From positions 9,424,001-9,488,000 of the forward strand of contig NZ_JAPEOZ010000001.1 of the NCBI RefSeq assembly GCF_026340655.1: 64,000 nucleotides of DNA, in the 5' to 3' direction. Made by a program: the position numbers and the translations under genes. The stretch is from Streptomyces sp. NBC_01275 (GTDB lineage: Bacteria > Actinomycetota > Actinomycetes > Streptomycetales > Streptomycetaceae). Positions 7,358 to 15,237 of the stretch are shown here, one piece after another. The notes under the pieces are model-generated. The model searched no databases. It saw only the letters and a list, made by a program, of their open reading frames with translations, and was not told the DNA's origin. The stretch's first letter is position 1; every line of letters starts with the position of its first letter.

Positions 7358-8205
7358 ACGAGCCCCGAGCGCTGTCCACCGTCATGGAGCTCGACACCCA
7401 CGAGCGCGGAACGCTGTTCTCGGCCCGGGGCGCCCGCTTCACGGTCGACCTCGACCCGTTCCTCAACACGGACCTCTTCCGGATGACCGGACCGGTCTTC
7501 TCCCCGCACCCCCACGCCGGCTTCTCCGCCGTCACCTACCTCTTCGACGACTCCACCACCCGCTTCCACAACCGCGACAGCCTCGGCGACCGGAGCCTCA
7601 TCGAACCCGGCGGGGTGCACTGGACCGTCGCCGGCTCGGGCATCGTGCACGACGAGGTCGTGGAGGAGCTCGGCCGGCTCGGACACGGCGCGCAGATCTT
7701 CGTACGACTGCCCCAGAGCGTCGAGCAGGACGATCCGTACGGCATGCACTTCACCCCGCGGGAACTGCCCGCGGACGAACTCGCCGAGGGTGTGCGGGTC
7801 CGGGTGGTGGCGGGCGAGGCGTTCGGCATGCGCTCGCCGGTGCGCGAGGCGGCCGACTCCCACGTCTACGACCTGATGCTGGGACCCGGCGCCCGCGTCG
7901 AGGTTCCCGTGGACCCCGAGTTCCGCGGCTTCGTCATGACCGTCGACGGCGACGGCCGGATCGCCACCCCCGCGAGCCGCGGCGAGCTGGGCCCGGCGGG
8001 CCTCGCCGTGTTCGAACCCGGCACCGGAGCCGTGCAGGTGGAGGCAGGCGAGCAGGGCGCACAGTTCCTGTTCGGAGCGGGCCGACCGCTGCGCACCCCC
8101 GCGTACATGTACGGCGGGTTCTGCCTCTCCAGCCGCACCCGCGTCACGGAAGCCGTCGAGCGCTACCGGTCCGGCGAGATGCACGGCCTGCTGACGGCCC
8201 CGTGA
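7354..8205 (+). CDS. Pirin-family cupin protein
   Basis: 283 aa starting at GTG 7354, overlapping the MFS stop by GTGA (translational coupling). Pirins are double cupins. The first cupin shows the metal-binding pattern HPHAGFSAVTYLF, then HWTVAGSGIVHDE, with Glu in VVEEL. The second (about 170-270) lacks obvious His ligands, as usual. Bacterial pirins have quercetinase activity or bind Fe to regulate partner enzymes. Its position between an exporter and an FAD oxidoreductase suggests oxidative or aromatic stress handling, which is inferred. Confidence 0.88.
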   Translation: MNEPRALSTVMELDTHERGTLFSARGARFTVDLDPFLNTDLFRMTGPVFSPHPHAGFSAVTYLFDDSTTRFHNRDSLGDRSLIEPGGVHWTVAGSGIVHDEVVEELGRLGHGAQIFVRLPQSVEQDDPYGMHFTPRELPADELAEGVRVRVVAGEAFGMRSPVREAADSHVYDLMLGPGARVEVPVDPEFRGFVMTVDGDGRIATPASRGELGPAGLAVFEPGTGAVQVEAGEQGAQFLFGAGRPLRTPAYMYGGFCLSSRTRVTEAVERYRSGEMHGLLTAP

Positions 8206-8243
8206 CAACACGCACGACGCACACCCGACTTGAAGGAGCACAG

Positions 8244-9353
8244 ATGTCCCCGACCGTAGTGGTCATCGGCGGCGGTTACGGCGGAAGCGCCGCGGCCAAG
8301 GCCCTGGACGGCGTCGCCGACGTCGTCCTCGTCGACCCCAAGGACGCGTTCTTCCACGCCGTCGGCGCCCTGCGCGCGGTAGTCGACCCGGAGTTCCTGC
8401 CCAAGGTCTTCTTCCCCTACGACAAGCTGCTCGCCAACGGGCGCGTGGTGCGCGACCGTGCGGTACGGGTCGAACCGGGCCGTGTGACCCTGGCCTCCGG
8501 CGAAGAACTGGCCGCCGACTACATCGTGCTGGCGACCGGCTCGGGCTACCCCTTCCCCGCCAAGAGCGACCTCGACGACAGCGCCGCGGCCCAGCGGAAG
8601 TACCGGGAGGCGCACGCCGACCTCCTGGCTGCCGACCATGTGCTGCTGCTCGGGGCCGGACCGGTCGGGCTGGAGTTCGCCGGTGAGATCAAGGCCGTAT
8701 GGCCCGAGAAGAAGGTCGTCATCGTCGACCCGGTGGCCGACATCCTCAGCGAGTACGAGCCCGAACTGCGCGAGGAGATCCGCCGCCAGCTCGCCGCACT
8801 CGACGTCCAACTCGTCCTGGGCACACCCCTGAAGGAGAACCCGGCCACCGCGTCCGGCGAGCGCGGCACTTTCCATGTCAGCACCGCCGCCGACGTCGAC
8901 ATCACCGCCGACATCTGGTTCCGCTGCTTCGGCGTCGTCCCCCACACCGACTACCTTGCCGGCGCCCTCGCGGACGTACGCCAGGCAAACGGTGAGGTCG
9001 CCGTCACCGACACCCTCCAGGTCAAGGGACAGGACACGGTCTTCGCCCTCGGCGACATCACCGACATCGCCGAGTCCAAGCGCGCCGGCACGGCCTCGCG
9101 CCACGCGCAGGTGGTCGCCGACAACATCAAGGCGCTCATCGAGGGCGAGGGCGAGGGCGAGGGCGAGGGCTCTGGCGGACTGGCCGCCTATCGGCCGGGT
9201 CCCCCTGCCATCCTCCTGCCGCTCGGCCCGACCGGGGGAGCGGCCCAACTCCCCGGCCAGGGCGTCCTCGGCGCCGACGTCGCCGCCCGGTACAAGGGCG
9301 CGGACCTGCTGACGGGCCGCTTCGGCGAGCTGTTCGGCACGCGGACGGACTGA
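8244..9353 (+). CDS. FAD-dependent pyridine nucleotide oxidoreductase (AIF/AMID/NDH-2-like)
   Basis: 369 aa from ATG 8244 behind GAAGGAG; a GTG at 8202 overlapping the pirin gene is possible but has no ribosome site. The N-terminal FAD motif VVVIGGGYGGSAAAKAL (residues 5-21), the middle NAD(P)H motif LLLGAGPVGLEFAGEI, and the late ATG/GD motif (DTVFALGDITDIAESK) identify a two-dinucleotide-binding oxidoreductase. It lacks the redox CxxC of disulfide reductases. Near the C-terminus a (GAGGGC)5 tract (9141-9170) encodes Glu-Gly repeats, likely a variable linker. It closes the MFS-pirin-oxidoreductase row. Confidence 0.85.
   Translation: MSPTVVVIGGGYGGSAAAKALDGVADVVLVDPKDAFFHAVGALRAVVDPEFLPKVFFPYDKLLANGRVVRDRAVRVEPGRVTLASGEELAADYIVLATGSGYPFPAKSDLDDSAAAQRKYREAHADLLAADHVLLLGAGPVGLEFAGEIKAVWPEKKVVIVDPVADILSEYEPELREEIRRQLAALDVQLVLGTPLKENPATASGERGTFHVSTAADVDITADIWFRCFGVVPHTDYLAGALADVRQANGEVAVTDTLQVKGQDTVFALGDITDIAESKRAGTASRHAQVVADNIKALIEGEGEGEGEGSGGLAAYRPGPPAILLPLGPTGGAAQLPGQGVLGADVAARYKGADLLTGRFGELFGTRTD
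9141..9170 (+). repeat. Hexanucleotide repeat (GAGGGC)5 inside the FAD oxidoreductase gene
   Basis: Five perfect in-frame GAGGGC copies encode alternating Glu-Gly. Slippage would add or remove Glu-Gly pairs without changing frame. Confidence 0.9.
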
Positions 9354-9391
9354 CCGACGCAGGAGGTCGCGGACGAGGTCGGGCGCGCTCT

Positions 9392-9433
9392 TTCCCTGGT
9401 TCTTGGATGCACTTTGGGTGACCTCCCAGGGAA
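9392..9433. terminator. Possible stem-loop after the FAD oxidoreductase gene
   Basis: TTCCCTGG (9392-9399) and CCAGGGAA (9426-9433) form an 8-bp stem around a 26-nt loop, 39 bp after the stop. The long loop makes it a weak terminator candidate. Confidence 0.3.
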
Positions 9434-9526
9434 GAGAAAGCTTTTCGGTGCTGTCGCGTCGAGCGAGGGACGGTAAGTGGATACTCTTTCGGAGTGAGCG
9501 GTGATGGCCGAGTGAGCGGAGCCCCC

Positions 9527-10402
9527 ATGTCACTTCCCGTGCTGTTCGGAGCCAACGTCGACCCCGTCTGGGAGGACCCGGGGCAACCCCTGCGGATCAC
9601 CCAGCAGGTCGAGAAGGCCGGCCTCGACCTCGTCACGGTCCAGGACCACCCGTATCAGCCCAGGTTCTACGACGCCTGGACGCTGATCAGCTATCTCGCG
9701 GGCGCGACCCGGAAGGTCACCTTCGTGCCCACGGTCGCGAACCTCCCGCTGCGCCCGCCCGCGATGCTCGCGAAGTCCGCGGCCAGCCTCGACGTGCTCG
9801 CTCCCGGGCGGATCCAGCTCGGCCTCGGCACCGGGGCCTTCTGGGACGCGATCGAGGCCATGGGCGGACCGCGCCGGGAGCCCAAGGAGGCCGTGGCGGC
9901 GCTCGACGAGGCCATCGACATCACCCGGCTGATGTGGAGCGGCGAGCGCTCGGTGCGCTTCCAGGGCGAGCACTACTCGATCACCGGCGTCCACCCGGGG
10001 CCCGCCCCCTCCTCTGACCTCGGCATCTGGCTCGGCGCCTACGGCCCCCGCATGCTGACGCTCACCGGCCGCAAGGCGGACGGCTGGATGCCCTCGTACG
10101 GCTTCCTCGGCCTCGACCGGCTCAAGGACGCCGTCGCGCGGATCGACGCGGGCGCGCAGGAGGCCGGCCGGGACCCCGCGTCGCTGCGCAAGATCTACAA
10201 CCTCAACGGACTGATCAGCCCGGTCGAGTCCGCTGTGCCCTTCCAGGGCACCGTGCGCCAGTGGGTCGACCAGCTCGTCGCCCTTGTGCGCGAGTACGGG
10301 ATGAACGGCTTCGTCTACTGGCCCGACGCCGACCATCTGCGCCAGCTGACCCTCTTCGCGCTGGAGGTCGTGCCGGGCGTGCGGGCGGCGCTGGCCGGCT
10401 GA
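9527..10402 (+). CDS. LLM-class (luciferase-like) flavin-dependent oxidoreductase
   Basis: 291 aa from ATG 9527 with GGAG five bases upstream; GTGs at 9494 and 9512 are alternatives. The TIM-barrel luciferase-like fold shows FGANVDP, the strand-helix LDLVTVQDHPYQPRFYDAWTLISYL, GRIQLGLGTGAFWDAI, and LGIWLGAYGPRMLTLTGRKADGWMP, characteristic of F420- or FMN-dependent reductases/monooxygenases. Actinobacterial members often use F420; the cofactor is not decidable here. The stop is followed after 26 bp by the haemoglobin gene, so the two are probably co-transcribed. Confidence 0.88.
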   Translation: MSLPVLFGANVDPVWEDPGQPLRITQQVEKAGLDLVTVQDHPYQPRFYDAWTLISYLAGATRKVTFVPTVANLPLRPPAMLAKSAASLDVLAPGRIQLGLGTGAFWDAIEAMGGPRREPKEAVAALDEAIDITRLMWSGERSVRFQGEHYSITGVHPGPAPSSDLGIWLGAYGPRMLTLTGRKADGWMPSYGFLGLDRLKDAVARIDAGAQEAGRDPASLRKIYNLNGLISPVESAVPFQGTVRQWVDQLVALVREYGMNGFVYWPDADHLRQLTLFALEVVPGVRAALAG

Positions 10403-10428
10403 AGGGAGGGAGTGCCGGGGCCACGGAC

Positions 10429-10956
10429 ATGAACCTCTACGAACTGGCCGGCGGCAGCGAGGCCTTCCACCGGATGACCAAGACGTTCCTCGCCAAGGCC
10501 CAGGCCGACGACCTGCTCGGCACGATGTTCGCCGGTCTGGACGACCACGCCGGGCACATCGCGGACTTCTTCGTCATGACCTTCGGCGGCCCCGACGACT
10601 ATCAGCGCGAGCGCGGCGACCTGCGCTTCCTGCTCAAGCAGCACGTAGGCCTGCGCATCACCGAGGAGCAGCGGCTCCGCTGGATCCGGCTGATGACCGC
10701 ATCGGCGCGCGAGACGGACCTGCCGGAGGCGTTCGTCACCGTCTTCGTCAACTTCCTCCAGGGCCCGTCCCGCAACACCACCCGGGTGTCCCATCTGAGC
10801 CCGGCCGAGGCCAGAGCGATGCTCGGCGACGGACCGCGAAGCACGCAGGGCGCCTCGCAGCTGATGATGCGCGAGGCTCAAGAAGACCCTTGCCCGCGTG
10901 GCCGGCTGACCGTGCGTTCCTCCTCGTCCGACCGCCTGCGGTTCACGGGTGCGTGA
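10429..10956 (+). CDS. Truncated haemoglobin-like globin
   Basis: 175 aa from ATG 10429. It has a short-globin fold: an A/B helix region AFHRMTKTFLAKAQADDLLGTMF, the FFVMTFGGPDDY motif at the E helix, a proximal histidine in FLLKQHVGLRITEEQRLRW, and RWIRLM as in group II truncated globins. The last ~35 residues after SPAEARAML are a non-globin tail of Ser/Arg-rich character and may reflect a damaged natural stop. These haem proteins bind O2 or NO and often protect against nitrosative stress. It follows the LLM oxidoreductase gene by 26 bp. Confidence 0.8.
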   Translation: MNLYELAGGSEAFHRMTKTFLAKAQADDLLGTMFAGLDDHAGHIADFFVMTFGGPDDYQRERGDLRFLLKQHVGLRITEEQRLRWIRLMTASARETDLPEAFVTVFVNFLQGPSRNTTRVSHLSPAEARAMLGDGPRSTQGASQLMMREAQEDPCPRGRLTVRSSSSDRLRFTGA

Positions 10957-11029
10957 TCACGGTCGGCGGCCAGGCCGGGGCGGTATGGGGACGGTGGAAC
11001 GTGTGCCGGCCCGAGCCGATCTCGAACGG

Positions 11030-11543
11030 GTCTGGCGCATCGAGGGCAGCAACGGAGACACCCTCGTCGTGGAGGCCGTCATCCCCCCGAACACCCGGGC
11101 CGAGGTCCAACTCCCCGACGGCGGACGCACATCGTGCGGCGCGCCTCCTTCCGTATCGCCACCGGATTCACGGGCACGCCGCTGATCTGCGACGCCCTGT
11201 GCGCGGCGGGCGAACCGCAGCTCGCCTACCGGATGCTTCTGGAGCAGGGCTGCCCGTCGTGGCTGTACCCGGTGACCATGGGCGCCACCACCGTCTGGGA
11301 GCGCTGGGACTCGAGGCTGCCCGACGGCGCCGTCAACCCCGGCGAGATGACCTCGTTCAACCACTACGCGCTCGGCGCCGTCGCCGACTGGCTGCACCGT
11401 ACGGTCGCGGGCCTCGCCGCCGCCGAGCCCGGCTGGCGACGGCTGCGCATCGCCCCGGTCCCCGGTGGCGACCTGACGTGGGCGAAGGCGTCCCACGACA
11501 CCCCGTACGGCAGGGCCGAGGCGGGCTCCAAAGCGCGGGGCTA
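11030..11543 (+). pseudogene. Alpha-L-rhamnosidase (GH78) remnants in permuted order
   Basis: Two fragments of a GH78-type rhamnosidase C-terminus are present, but in the wrong order and different frames. First comes the final beta-domain strand (VWRIEGSNGDTLVVEAVIPP, then NTRAEVQLPDGG, about 11030-11125). After it comes the segment that should precede it (FRIATGFTGTPLICDALCAA; SWLYPVTMGATTVWERWD; NPGEMTSFNHYALGAVADWL; DTPYGRAEAG, about 11150-11543). The (alpha/alpha)6 catalytic half is absent. This fits deletion between two tandem rhamnosidase genes, or duplication followed by deletion. The divergent LacI regulator downstream may have controlled the lost gene. Confidence 0.65.
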
Positions 11544-11551
11544 CGTTACGC

Positions 11552-11572
11552 ATACGTTTCACTTGTACGTAT
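11552..11572. promoter_or_regulatory. Inverted repeat ATACGT-N9-ACGTAT
   Basis: A 6-bp inverted repeat in the AT-richer stretch after the rhamnosidase remnant, with a further TACGT copy at 11576-11580. It could be a leftover operator; no promoter-facing gene begins here, so the function is open. Confidence 0.3.
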
Positions 11573-11823
11573 CAGTACGTCGGTTCAACACCGGTCCGCG
11601 CGCTCCAGTCAGCGCGCCCCGGCCCGAGGCCCGACCAGGCCGCCTCCGGGCCGACTCCGGGCCGCCTCCGGAAAAGATCATCTCCCGGCGCTCCATGGCA
11701 CCGCCCCTCAGGGTTTCCGGCTTTCCGGCTTTCCGGAAAAAGCTGACGCACGAGTCTTGTGGCCCGCACCGGTGTGCGTCGGGCCGAGGTGTGTCGGGCC
11801 GGTCTGCGTCAGGCCGGTATAGG

Positions 11824-12819
11824 TCAGGCGGACTCGCGTACGACCAGGCTCAGCGGAGTCACCTGGGGCGGCGTCGGCAGCGATCGGCCGGTCACGCCAT
11901 TGACGATCATCCGGGCCGCGCGGCCCACGAGGACGTCGAGGTTGTTGTCGATGGTCGTCAGCGGCGGCATCGCGAAGGGCGCCAGCTTGTCGTTGTCCAC
12001 GCCGATCACGGCCAGGTCGCCGGGGGCGGCGAGACCCACCCTGCGCATGCCCGCGAGGAGGGCGAAGGCCGTCTCGTCGTTGTAGGCGCAGACCCCCGTG
12101 ACGGCGGGTACGGCCGAGTGCCACTGCTCGGCGGCCGCGGCGGCCGCCGAGATGTCGAGGGGCACCTCGAGCACGACGGGGGGTTCGAGGCCGAGTTCCG
12201 TGCAGGCGGCGCGAGCGCCGTCGAGTCGCAGGGCCAGGAACTCCTGGAGTCGGGGATCCCCGGGAGCGGCATAGCCGATACGCGAGTGCCTCGTCGTCGC
12301 CAGCCGCTCGACCTGTATGGCGCCGATGAGGTGCTGGGGGATGGTCAGGACGCCCGGGTCGGTCGACGGGCTCATCCCGGCGCTGACCACGTGGATGCCG
12401 GCCGCGCGCATGCTGGACACGTCCTCGGCGGAGACGTCGAAGGTCGTCATCACGGCCGCGGGCATCAGTTCCCGCCACAGCGACTCGAGCGGGGAGTGCC
12501 GCTCGCGCCGGGTGACGAGGTTCAGGCCGTGCCGCTCCAGCTCGTCGCCGAGGAGCTCGACCAGGGCTGTCAGGGTGCCGCCGACCGGAACGTCCGGAAG
12601 GAACATCAGCACCAGATCGCTGCGGCCCAGGCGCAGTGCGCGTGCGGCCGCCGACGGTTTGTAGCCCAGTTTCACCACCGCGTCCAGCACTCTGCGCCGA
12701 GTCTGCTCGGAGATCTTCTGGTTGGGCACGTCGTTCAGCACATAGCTGACCGTGGTCTGTGAGACCCCCGCTTCCTTGGCGACGTCGGTCGCCGTCACCC
12801 GGCCGGTCCTGCGCGCCAC
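11824..12819 (-). CDS. LacI-family transcriptional regulator
   Basis: 331 aa from GTG 12819 with AGGAGG at 12825-12830; an upstream ATG at 12876 is possible but less well placed. The HTH is canonical (RVTATDVAKEAGVSQTTVSY, VLNDVPNQKISEQTRRRVLD). Next come the hinge (LGYKPSAAARALRLGRSD) and a periplasmic-binding-protein-like sugar domain ending in VIGVDNDKLAPFAMPPLTTI and PLSLVVRES. Sugar repressors of this type usually control neighbouring glycoside hydrolases; the adjacent GH78 remnants are the obvious former target, so it may now be orphaned. Confidence 0.88.
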   Translation of the reverse strand: MARRTGRVTATDVAKEAGVSQTTVSYVLNDVPNQKISEQTRRRVLDAVVKLGYKPSAAARALRLGRSDLVLMFLPDVPVGGTLTALVELLGDELERHGLNLVTRRERHSPLESLWRELMPAAVMTTFDVSAEDVSSMRAAGIHVVSAGMSPSTDPGVLTIPQHLIGAIQVERLATTRHSRIGYAAPGDPRLQEFLALRLDGARAACTELGLEPPVVLEVPLDISAAAAAAEQWHSAVPAVTGVCAYNDETAFALLAGMRRVGLAAPGDLAVIGVDNDKLAPFAMPPLTTIDNNLDVLVGRAARMIVNGVTGRSLPTPPQVTPLSLVVRESA

Positions 12820-13224
12820 GGGAACCTCCTGTAGGACAAGCCGGTACGGCGCGCCCGACCGAGTGGCGAGCGTCACTGAATCGTAACAGTGAAGGTGCGG
12901 GATGTCCGAGGCTTCGGGCGCCTCGCACCAGGAAAACCGTGCGCGCGTCGCGTGTGCACACAGCGGGTGTGTGCGTGAGGTGAATCCGTGTGCGTGGACG
13001 GGGAATGGCTGGGCAGACGGTGGTTCGGAGGCTGGAAATCATGATTCCGCCACTTCGCTTCCAAGGTTCGAAAAACATCCCGCATTAAATGGGGGCGTGA
13101 AACCAGGGACTTGGGGCACCCGCAACAAAGGCGGTCGATGAAACCGCTGCGCACGACGTACGGAAAAAAGAGGAACGACGGGTATCCCCGCTGTCCTCTG
13201 TTTTACCGGAGGAGTTGTTTTCGC
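12820..13224. other. 405-bp intergenic region
   Basis: Divergent space between the LacI gene and the PRC-barrel gene. I see no credible coding frame. The right part is purine-rich (GGAAAAAAGAGGAACGACGG at 13162-13181) and ends with GGAGGAG (13208-13214) as ribosome site for the PRC-barrel GTG. A GGGTAT hexamer (13180-13185) resembles a SigB-type -10 element, but no matching -35 box stands in front of it. Confidence 0.5.
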
Positions 13225-13593
13225 GTGACTGAAAATGTGTGGAGTTACAAGTCGACCGCGGGTCGTCTGGCGGGCGCCGACCTCACCGGGTACAAGGTCG
13301 AGGCCACGGACGGCGGCATCGGCAAGGTCGACAAGCACTCCGACGAGGTAGGTGACGCCCATCTGGTGGTGGACACCGGTGTGTGGATCTTCGGCAAGGA
13401 GGTCCTGCTCCCGGCGAGCACGGTCGTCAGCATCGACCCGAGCGAGCAGAAGGTCTTCGTCGACCGCACCAAGCAGCAGATCAAGGACGCCCCGGACTTC
13501 GACCGCGACAAGCACCTCGGCGACCCGGGCTACCACGACGAGGTGGGCGCCTACTACGGCACCGGCGCCCCGTTCGGCGGCCCGCACGCCTGA
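13225..13593 (+). CDS. PRC-barrel domain protein
   Basis: 122 aa from GTG 13225. The N-terminal ~85 residues form one PRC-barrel (LTGYKVEATDGGIGKVDKHS, AHLVVDTGVWIFGKEVLLPA, VVSIDPSEQKVFVDRTKQQI), followed by an acidic/Gly-rich tail. PRC-barrels mediate protein or RNA contacts; stand-alone streptomycete copies are commonly part of general stress regulons, but no catalytic function can be assigned. A strong hairpin ends the transcript after 26 bp, so it is probably monocistronic. Confidence 0.88.
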   Translation: MTENVWSYKSTAGRLAGADLTGYKVEATDGGIGKVDKHSDEVGDAHLVVDTGVWIFGKEVLLPASTVVSIDPSEQKVFVDRTKQQIKDAPDFDRDKHLGDPGYHDEVGAYYGTGAPFGGPHA

Positions 13594-13619
13594 TCCGACA
13601 CCTGCTCCGAGCACCACGG

Positions 13620-13647
13620 CCCCGGGACTCCTCGACGAGTCCCGGGG
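13620..13647. terminator. Strong stem-loop terminator after the PRC-barrel gene
   Basis: A perfect 11-bp stem CCCCGGGACTC (13620-13630) / GAGTCCCGGGG (13637-13647) with a 6-nt loop. No T-tract follows, as is usual in Streptomyces. Confidence 0.85.
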
Positions 13648-13699
13648 CTCTCGACAGCCACGGACGCGTACCTCGCGCCCGAGCAATGGGGAGGGCATC

Positions 13700-14533
13700 G
13701 TGAGGTCGTCTCACACACGAGGGGGAGGCGGGGCCGCGAAGTCCGCGGCCCGTACCACGCAGAAGGAGACGCTGACCGCCGCGGGGCGAGCGGGTTTCAT
13801 CGCCCGCGGGGTCGTGTACGTGCTGATCGGGCTGCTGTCCCTCCGGATCGCCGTCGGCAGCGGCGGCGGCCGGGCGGACCGCCAGGGCGCGTTGCACGAG
13901 ATCGCGACGAAGCCCTTCGGAGAGGCGATGCTGTGGGCCCTGGTCGTCGGCTTCGGCGCCATGGCGCTGTGGCGCGGTTCCCGCGCCGTGCTCACCAGGG
14001 GGCCTCGGCGGAAGGCGGGTTCGCGCGCGCTGGACGGCGGCCGGGCGGTCTTCTACGCCTCGGTCTGCTGGGGGACGGCCGTGTACGCCGCCGGCGGCGG
14101 GCAGGGTTCCAGTGGCAACGCGCAGTCGCAGGACTGGACGGCGTCGGCGCTCGAACTGCCCTACGGCCAGGCACTGGTGGGCGCCGCGGGCTGTCTGCTG
14201 ATCGGGATCGGCGTGGTGCTCGCCGTCCGGGCGGCCCTGCGACGCTTCCTGCGGCAGCTGAACACCGGCGCGATGAGCCCTCGTACGAAGGAGGTCGTCA
14301 CCGCGCTGGGCGTCGGCGGAGGCGTGGCACGGGGTGTGGTGTTCGCCGCGGCCGGGGTCTTCCTCCTGGTGGCGGCCGTCCGCTTCGACCCGCACGAGGC
14401 CAAGGGCGTGGACGCGACGCTCCGCAGCTTTGCGCAGACACCGGCGGGACCCTGGCTCCTGGTCGCCGTCGCGCTCGGGCTGATCCTCTTCGGAGCCTTC
14501 TCCTTCGCCTCCGCTCGGTGGCGCCGCCTGTGA
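13700..14533 (+). CDS. DUF1206 integral membrane protein
   Basis: 277 aa from GTG 13700. Three repeats of a two-helix membrane unit are visible, each opening with a variant of GRAGFIARGVVYVLIGLLSL: residues ~28, ~115 (GRAVFYASVCWGTAVYA) and ~215 (GGVARGVVFAAAGVFLLVA). This is the DUF1206 architecture with six TM segments. The N-terminus is Arg/Thr/Gly-rich and cytosolic. Function in the family is unknown. It is placed after the PRC-barrel terminator and convergent with the response-regulator remnant. Confidence 0.85.
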   Translation: MRSSHTRGGGGAAKSAARTTQKETLTAAGRAGFIARGVVYVLIGLLSLRIAVGSGGGRADRQGALHEIATKPFGEAMLWALVVGFGAMALWRGSRAVLTRGPRRKAGSRALDGGRAVFYASVCWGTAVYAAGGGQGSSGNAQSQDWTASALELPYGQALVGAAGCLLIGIGVVLAVRAALRRFLRQLNTGAMSPRTKEVVTALGVGGGVARGVVFAAAGVFLLVAAVRFDPHEAKGVDATLRSFAQTPAGPWLLVAVALGLILFGAFSFASARWRRL

Positions 14534-14564
14534 CACGGTTGCCGTACGGCGGGGCCGCGCGGGG

Positions 14565-14714
14565 TCAGCCGCCGCTGCGGGGCACGCGTACGACCTGGAC
14601 GAAGGAGTCGTCGATCTGACGGACCGCGGCCATGAACCGGTCCGGGTCGACCGGCTCGGTGACGTAGGCGTCGGCTTGCAGCTTGTAGCTGCGCAGGAGT
14701 GCGGGAAAGTTCAT
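14565..14714 (-). pseudogene. C-terminal stump of a response-regulator receiver domain
   Basis: The 49-codon frame beginning ATGAACTTTCCC encodes SYKLQADAYVTEPVDPDRF followed by MAAVRQIDDSFVQVVRVP. This corresponds to the last strand and helix of a CheY/Rcp1-like receiver (GAxAYVxKPVDxxxF), with the conserved Lys of the KPVD motif replaced by Glu (TEPVD). The phosphorylatable Asp and the rest of the domain are missing. It lies immediately downstream of the STAS gene, suggesting that a phosphorelay partner of the sigma cluster was deleted. Confidence 0.6.
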
Positions 14715-14763
14715 ATGTACGGGGCAGGGGTGACCGGCGCGGCCTGAGGGCCATGCGCCGCGG

Positions 14764-15237
14764 TCAGTTACCCAGCGCCTGACCCACGGTCGGGCGGCAG
14801 GGAATGAGGGCGTCGATGCCGGCGAGCTCCATCACGCGCAGCACGGGCGGCCGCGTACCGGCCACGCGCGGCCGGCCCCGGGCGTCCACGGCCGCGCGGT
14901 GGGCGTTGACGAGCGCGTTGATGCCGCTGGAGTCCATGAAGGTCAGACCGGAGAGATCCGCGACGGTCCGCGGCGGCGCGTCGCCGACCGCCGGACGCAG
15001 CACCGCATCGACGTAGTCATGCGCGGCGTGGTCCAGTTCGCTGTACAGGGCGACGATGCGGACGCCGTCGACGGTGGAGTGGCTGACCGTCAGACGGCCG
15101 GGCTGGGCTGGCTGGATGCCTGGGTGCGCCGCACCGGCGCCCGGCGCCGACGCCCCGCACCGACGCCCCGCCCGACTCCCCGCCCGGCTCCCGGGTTCGG
15201 GCTCGGGTTTCGGTCTCGGTGGGATCCGCGGGCTCAT
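14764..15237 (-). CDS. STAS-domain anti-sigma factor antagonist
   Basis: 157 aa. A disordered Pro/Glu/Ala/Gly-rich head of ~48 residues precedes a single STAS domain (LTVSHSTVDGVRIVALYSEL … VADLSGLTFMDSSGINALVN … HRAAV … GIDALIPCRPTVGQAL). The Ser pair in FMDSSGIN is the phosphorylation site of SpoIIAA/RsbV-type antagonists, which release a sigma factor by binding its HATPase anti-sigma factor. The ATG overlaps the sigma-factor stop (ATGA), so translation is coupled. This fixes the start at 15237 despite the unusual head. Confidence 0.85.
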   Translation of the reverse strand: MSPRIPPRPKPEPEPGSRAGSRAGRRCGASAPGAGAAHPGIQPAQPGRLTVSHSTVDGVRIVALYSELDHAAHDYVDAVLRPAVGDAPPRTVADLSGLTFMDSSGINALVNAHRAAVDARGRPRVAGTRPPVLRVMELAGIDALIPCRPTVGQALGN

